The translations under genes were made by a program, and so were the position numbers. A stretch of 64,000 nt of DNA from Stachybotrys elegans (Eukaryota > Ascomycota > Sordariomycetes > Hypocreales > Stachybotryaceae). Position 1 is the stretch's first letter. Each line of letters starts with the position of its first letter. Under the pieces are notes generated by a model that worked only from the letters and a program-made list of their open reading frames with translations, was not told the DNA's origin and did not search any database. Below, piece after piece: positions 61,198-64,000 of this stretch. The stretch spans positions 124,001 to 188,000 of the forward strand of contig JAGPNK010000002.1 in NCBI GenBank assembly GCA_020746835.1. Reading direction: 5' to 3'.

Positions 61198-63092
61198 ATG
61201 TCTCGTCAATCAACCAAGCTTTTTCACGGAGATCAAACATCAGAATCCAGCAAGATGAAGCTGAACGCTTACACCAACGGCAACGGCCATACCAACGGTT
61301 ATACCAATGGCCATGCCAATGGTTATACCAACGGTTTTAGCAATGGCACTCACGCCGGCAGCCATCTCGACCAAACACTTATTGAGCTATTGCAGCTGAG
61401 TGGACTTATTCAGACATCCATTGCCAACTATGTGGCGGCCAAGACAGCCAAAACTCCCAAGGTCGAGGAAGGAATATTGCCTTCCGTGCCCTTGTTCGAG
61501 GCTCAGAGGACGCTGCTTTCCGCCGCCGGAAAACTGACCGAGTTGGTGATGGAGCCTCAGAGCAGAATCATCGAGGTCTCCCTTCAGCAATTTGAGGCCC
61601 GATCGCTGCATCTCGCTGCCGGTCTGCGCATTGCGGATATTATTGCTGAGCATGGCGAAGACGGGTTGGCTATTACCGAAATCTCTGCTCAGGTTGGGGT
61701 CGAGTCGCGGAAACTTTGTAAGGCTGTCCCTTGCCTTTGCTACCACTGCGTTACTTACATGCCTCTTCTAGCGCGCGTTATGAGATGTCTGTGTTCCATT
61801 CATATCTTCAGCGAGATAGCAGACGATGTCTTTGCCAACAACATCATCTCAAAATCGTTGATTGGGAACGATCCCCTTCGCGCCTATGTTCTTTCCATGT
61901 AGGTGCCCTGCCAAGTGTGGGTTTCACACCATCTAACGTCAGTCGAAGGGGACAAGATGTCTATACCGCATCGGATTACATGCTCCGATGGCTTCTGCAT
62001 CCCGAGAAAGGCCCCGACTACTCGGTCGAAGTCACCCCCTTTCAGGACGCTGTCGATACTACCACAACACGTTGGACTTGGTTGGAGGAGAAAGCCAAGG
62101 TCAACGACATCCTCGCCGGGCGCAATGGGCCTGGAGGGTCCCGTAGTGCCTACCCGGGTGTCTATGGCACCGAATACAAGGACCTCATTGCACTGGCCGA
62201 GGCCGGTAGAGGCGACGAGGAGGTGGTGCGACCTGAGCATAATCTGTTTGGTCTTGCCATGGTGGGCGGTGGCCGGGTATACGCTCAGGCACATCTATAC
62301 GGTACGTTGTTTGTGGTTTACCAATACGCACATGACAGAAGAAGTTAACAAAGATAGACTTCCCTTGGCAATCTCTGGGCAATGCCACGGTCGTCGACAT
62401 CGGCGGAGGCATGGGTAAGTGGAGTACTTCCACTATGGTTGCCCTCCGTCTAACATGAACTCAGGTGGCTTCTGCCTTCAGCTCTCGCGCATCTACCCGA
62501 ACCTCAACTTTGTGCTCCAGGATCGCGGCCCAGTGCTGGCGCTAAGCGAGGCAAACCTTTGGCCTCGCGAGAACCCGCAGGCGCTTGCCGACGGCCGCAT
62601 AAAGTTCGTTGAGCACGACTTTTTCAACGCGAACCCCATCAAGGAGGCGGACGTGTACTGGCTGCGATATGTTATTCATGACTGGTCAGACGATTACTGT
62701 ATTACCATCCTGAAGAATATCAGGGTGTCAATGGGCCCTCAGAGCAGAATTCTCGTTTGGTAAGCCTCGGCCAACTCGCTGACCTCGACACGGTGAAGCC
62801 ACTCAAGCTGACCGACCACTTTAGCGACCAGGTGATGAACACGACGAACGGCGATGTTCAGCTGCCCTCTGCCCCGGCTCCCCTGCCAGCTAACTATGGG
62901 TATTACACGCGCTACTCGCACACCCGAGACCTGTGCGTCATGGCTTTGATCAACGGAATTGAGCGGAAGCCTACAGAGTTCCGAGACATCGTGAAGAAGG
63001 CTGGTCTGCACCTGAACAAATTCTATCAGACTAGAAGTCAGGTAGGGTTGGTGGAAATTGTTCTGCCCAACTCGCCTCTCCGAGAACGATGA
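61198..63092 (+). CDS. SAM-dependent O-methyltransferase (fungal COMT class)
   Basis: Six exons join in phase to about 541 residues: 61198-61717, 61772-61898, 61943-62301, 62358-62414, 62465-62759 and 62825-63092. SAM-binding motif I is VVDIGGGMGGFCLQL (split by an intron), later LQDRGPVL, the catalytic-region motif YVIHDWSDDYC and the C-terminal DQVMNTT. Dimerisation and winged-helix parts precede (RSLHLAAGLRIADIIAEHG). The N terminus has an Asn-Gly-rich repeat region (YTNG, HTNG, HANG, FSNG) of about 30 residues that is not part of the fold. A later ATG (61255) just before that region is an alternative start. The last intron (62760-62824) removes a stretch that is open in another frame. Role: O-methylation of a phenolic product of the neighbouring hydroxylase (inference). 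Confidence 0.9.
61270..61346 (+). repeat. Coding 12-bp repeat in the methyltransferase N terminus
   Basis: Imperfect units of YAYRCCAAYGGY run through this stretch and encode tetrapeptides of the type (Tyr/His)-(Thr/Ala)-Asn-Gly. Such tracts vary in length between strains. Confidence 0.8.
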
Positions 63093-64000
63093 GAGGCAGG
63101 CAGTGTGTAACATAGTGATGCTCCATAAGAATGAAACGTGATTTTATCTTGTCGTTACGATAACAGACATGCCATTGTTAACGAAATATGTTAGAGACTG
63201 TATTTGCTGGTAGTGGTCCAACAGATGTTTCCGAGCTTGACCATTCTTCCATCTCGTGACAACTGCCAATACAAATTCTTCACAAGGTCTACTTCAGGAG
63301 CGTTAAATCACTGATAGAGACTCACGATTCGAGAGCCGGTCATGCACTTGTGTCGAGTAGGGCTATCACAACAAGGCAACGCAGACATTTAGGGTAGCCA
63401 GTCCCCAAAAATCTTTGTTCCATTAGGCTGATAGCACAAGACTTGGTAAGAATCGGCAATTGGCATTTGACCCCTGGTTCGGTAAAGGACCCCTGTTTGT
63501 AGCCATCTTAGCCAAGGAGCTCCCCACTCTGCCGGCCTTTGCTCTTTCTGGGACATGCCGAAGCGAGGTCCCTAAAGTCTCCGAGCAGCCCCCAACGATG
63601 GGAAGATTGAATGACGTATCCATACATGATACTACCTGCATTTCTTGCTTAGGTGAATGACTCGTGCAAGGAACATAAGCTGCCTGAAGTAAATTTGTAG
63701 TATTCGGCAATAGCGACGGGTTGGCTAGATCGTTGTAAATGTCCAAGTACATCAGGTCGTTCAGGATTGTCAAGGTCCGCCCACATACGCTCATGAGAAG
63801 ACTTTTAGTTGTGAGTTCTTCAAATGATTGTTCAAAAAAAAATAAAAAATTTTACCTACATTTTCATGAGATGCCCCTCCCCCTGCAAACCAAGAGAACT
63901 CCTTTACCCTGGCTTCTTCTTTCACGTCAATCCGGGGGAATCTGCCCAGGATACGAGAGTTCGGATAACAAGGGGTGTCTAACCGAAGGATTCTTGTGGG
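63093..64000. other. Downstream flank without a recognised gene
   Basis: About 0.9 kb. One minus-strand frame of about 124 codons (63794-63423) is open but has no recognisable domain and no clear splice partners; it could be the edge of a gene running in from beyond the window, which I cannot judge. Confidence 0.4.

Noticed and set aside
62757..62824. Stretch LDTVKPLKLTDHF that reads as coding in the methyltransferase
   Set aside because: Taking 62760-62824 as an intron restores VCDQVMNTT, the expected family sequence, in phase; reading through would need a frame shift.
1..64000. tRNA, rRNA, CRISPR arrays or bacterial-type operons
   Set aside because: None seen. Gene structure is eukaryotic throughout, and the short tandem repeats found are minisatellites without spacer structure.

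Overview
The window is nuclear DNA of a filamentous ascomycete (Pezizomycotina). Most genes carry short introns (about 50-100 bp) with GTRNGT-type donors and CTNAC-like branch points. Families typical of moulds are present: a Ppo-type fatty-acid dioxygenase/P450 fusion, an intronless NRPS of about 4,800 residues, a NACHT receptor with a patatin domain, and transposons degraded in the CpA-to-TpA manner of repeat-induced point mutation (RIP). A Eurotiomycete (Aspergillus/Penicillium-like) origin is my inference; nothing here fixes the species.

Layout. 1-8.45 kb is AT-rich, RIP-degraded repeat DNA with no intact gene; it contains a minus-strand Ty3/gypsy element whose 5' end is at about 5568. 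From 8.5 kb the composition switches abruptly to normal coding DNA. 9.1-16.1 kb holds a divergent pair: a fungal protein with a STAND-associated helical region (-) and a large AAA+ ATPase (+). 16.3-18.0 kb is a DUF2235 hydrolase (-). 18.9-23.0 kb is a PpoA-like linoleate diol synthase (+), and 23.7-25.9 kb a secreted metallo-beta-lactamase-fold protein (+). 26.6-45.8 kb is the core of a non-ribosomal peptide cluster: aminotransferase (-), cytochrome P450 (-) and a four-module NRPS (+) with domain order A-T-C-A-T-C-A-T-C-A-MT-T-C. 46.7 kb has a small secreted cysteine-rich protein. 48.3-53.4 kb is a patatin-NACHT-ankyrin-WD40 receptor whose reading frame is broken between ankyrin repeats. 55-63 kb is a second metabolic group: cupin protein (+), UbiA-type prenyltransferase (-), phenol-hydroxylase-type FAD monooxygenase (-) and O-methyltransferase (+). 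It looks like part of a prenylated-aromatic/meroterpenoid pathway whose scaffold synthase is not in the window.

How the parts may work together. The NRPS should build a tetrapeptide-like chain, N-methylated at its fourth residue and released by a terminal condensation domain. The aminotransferase and P450 are plausible precursor-supply and tailoring enzymes. The first adenylation domain lacks the aspartate that normally holds the amino group of an alpha-amino acid, so the starter may be an aryl, hydroxy or beta-amino acid. The prenyltransferase, monooxygenase and methyltransferase are a coherent set for prenylating, hydroxylating and O-methylating an aromatic acid. No pathway transcription factor or transporter was found.

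Two diverged copies of a 150-bp repeat lie at 23.1-23.3 and 53.7-53.9 kb in the same orientation, on either side of the NRPS and receptor block. Exon boundaries were worked out by hand from splice signals, reading phase and protein-family expectation; those marked uncertain should be treated so.
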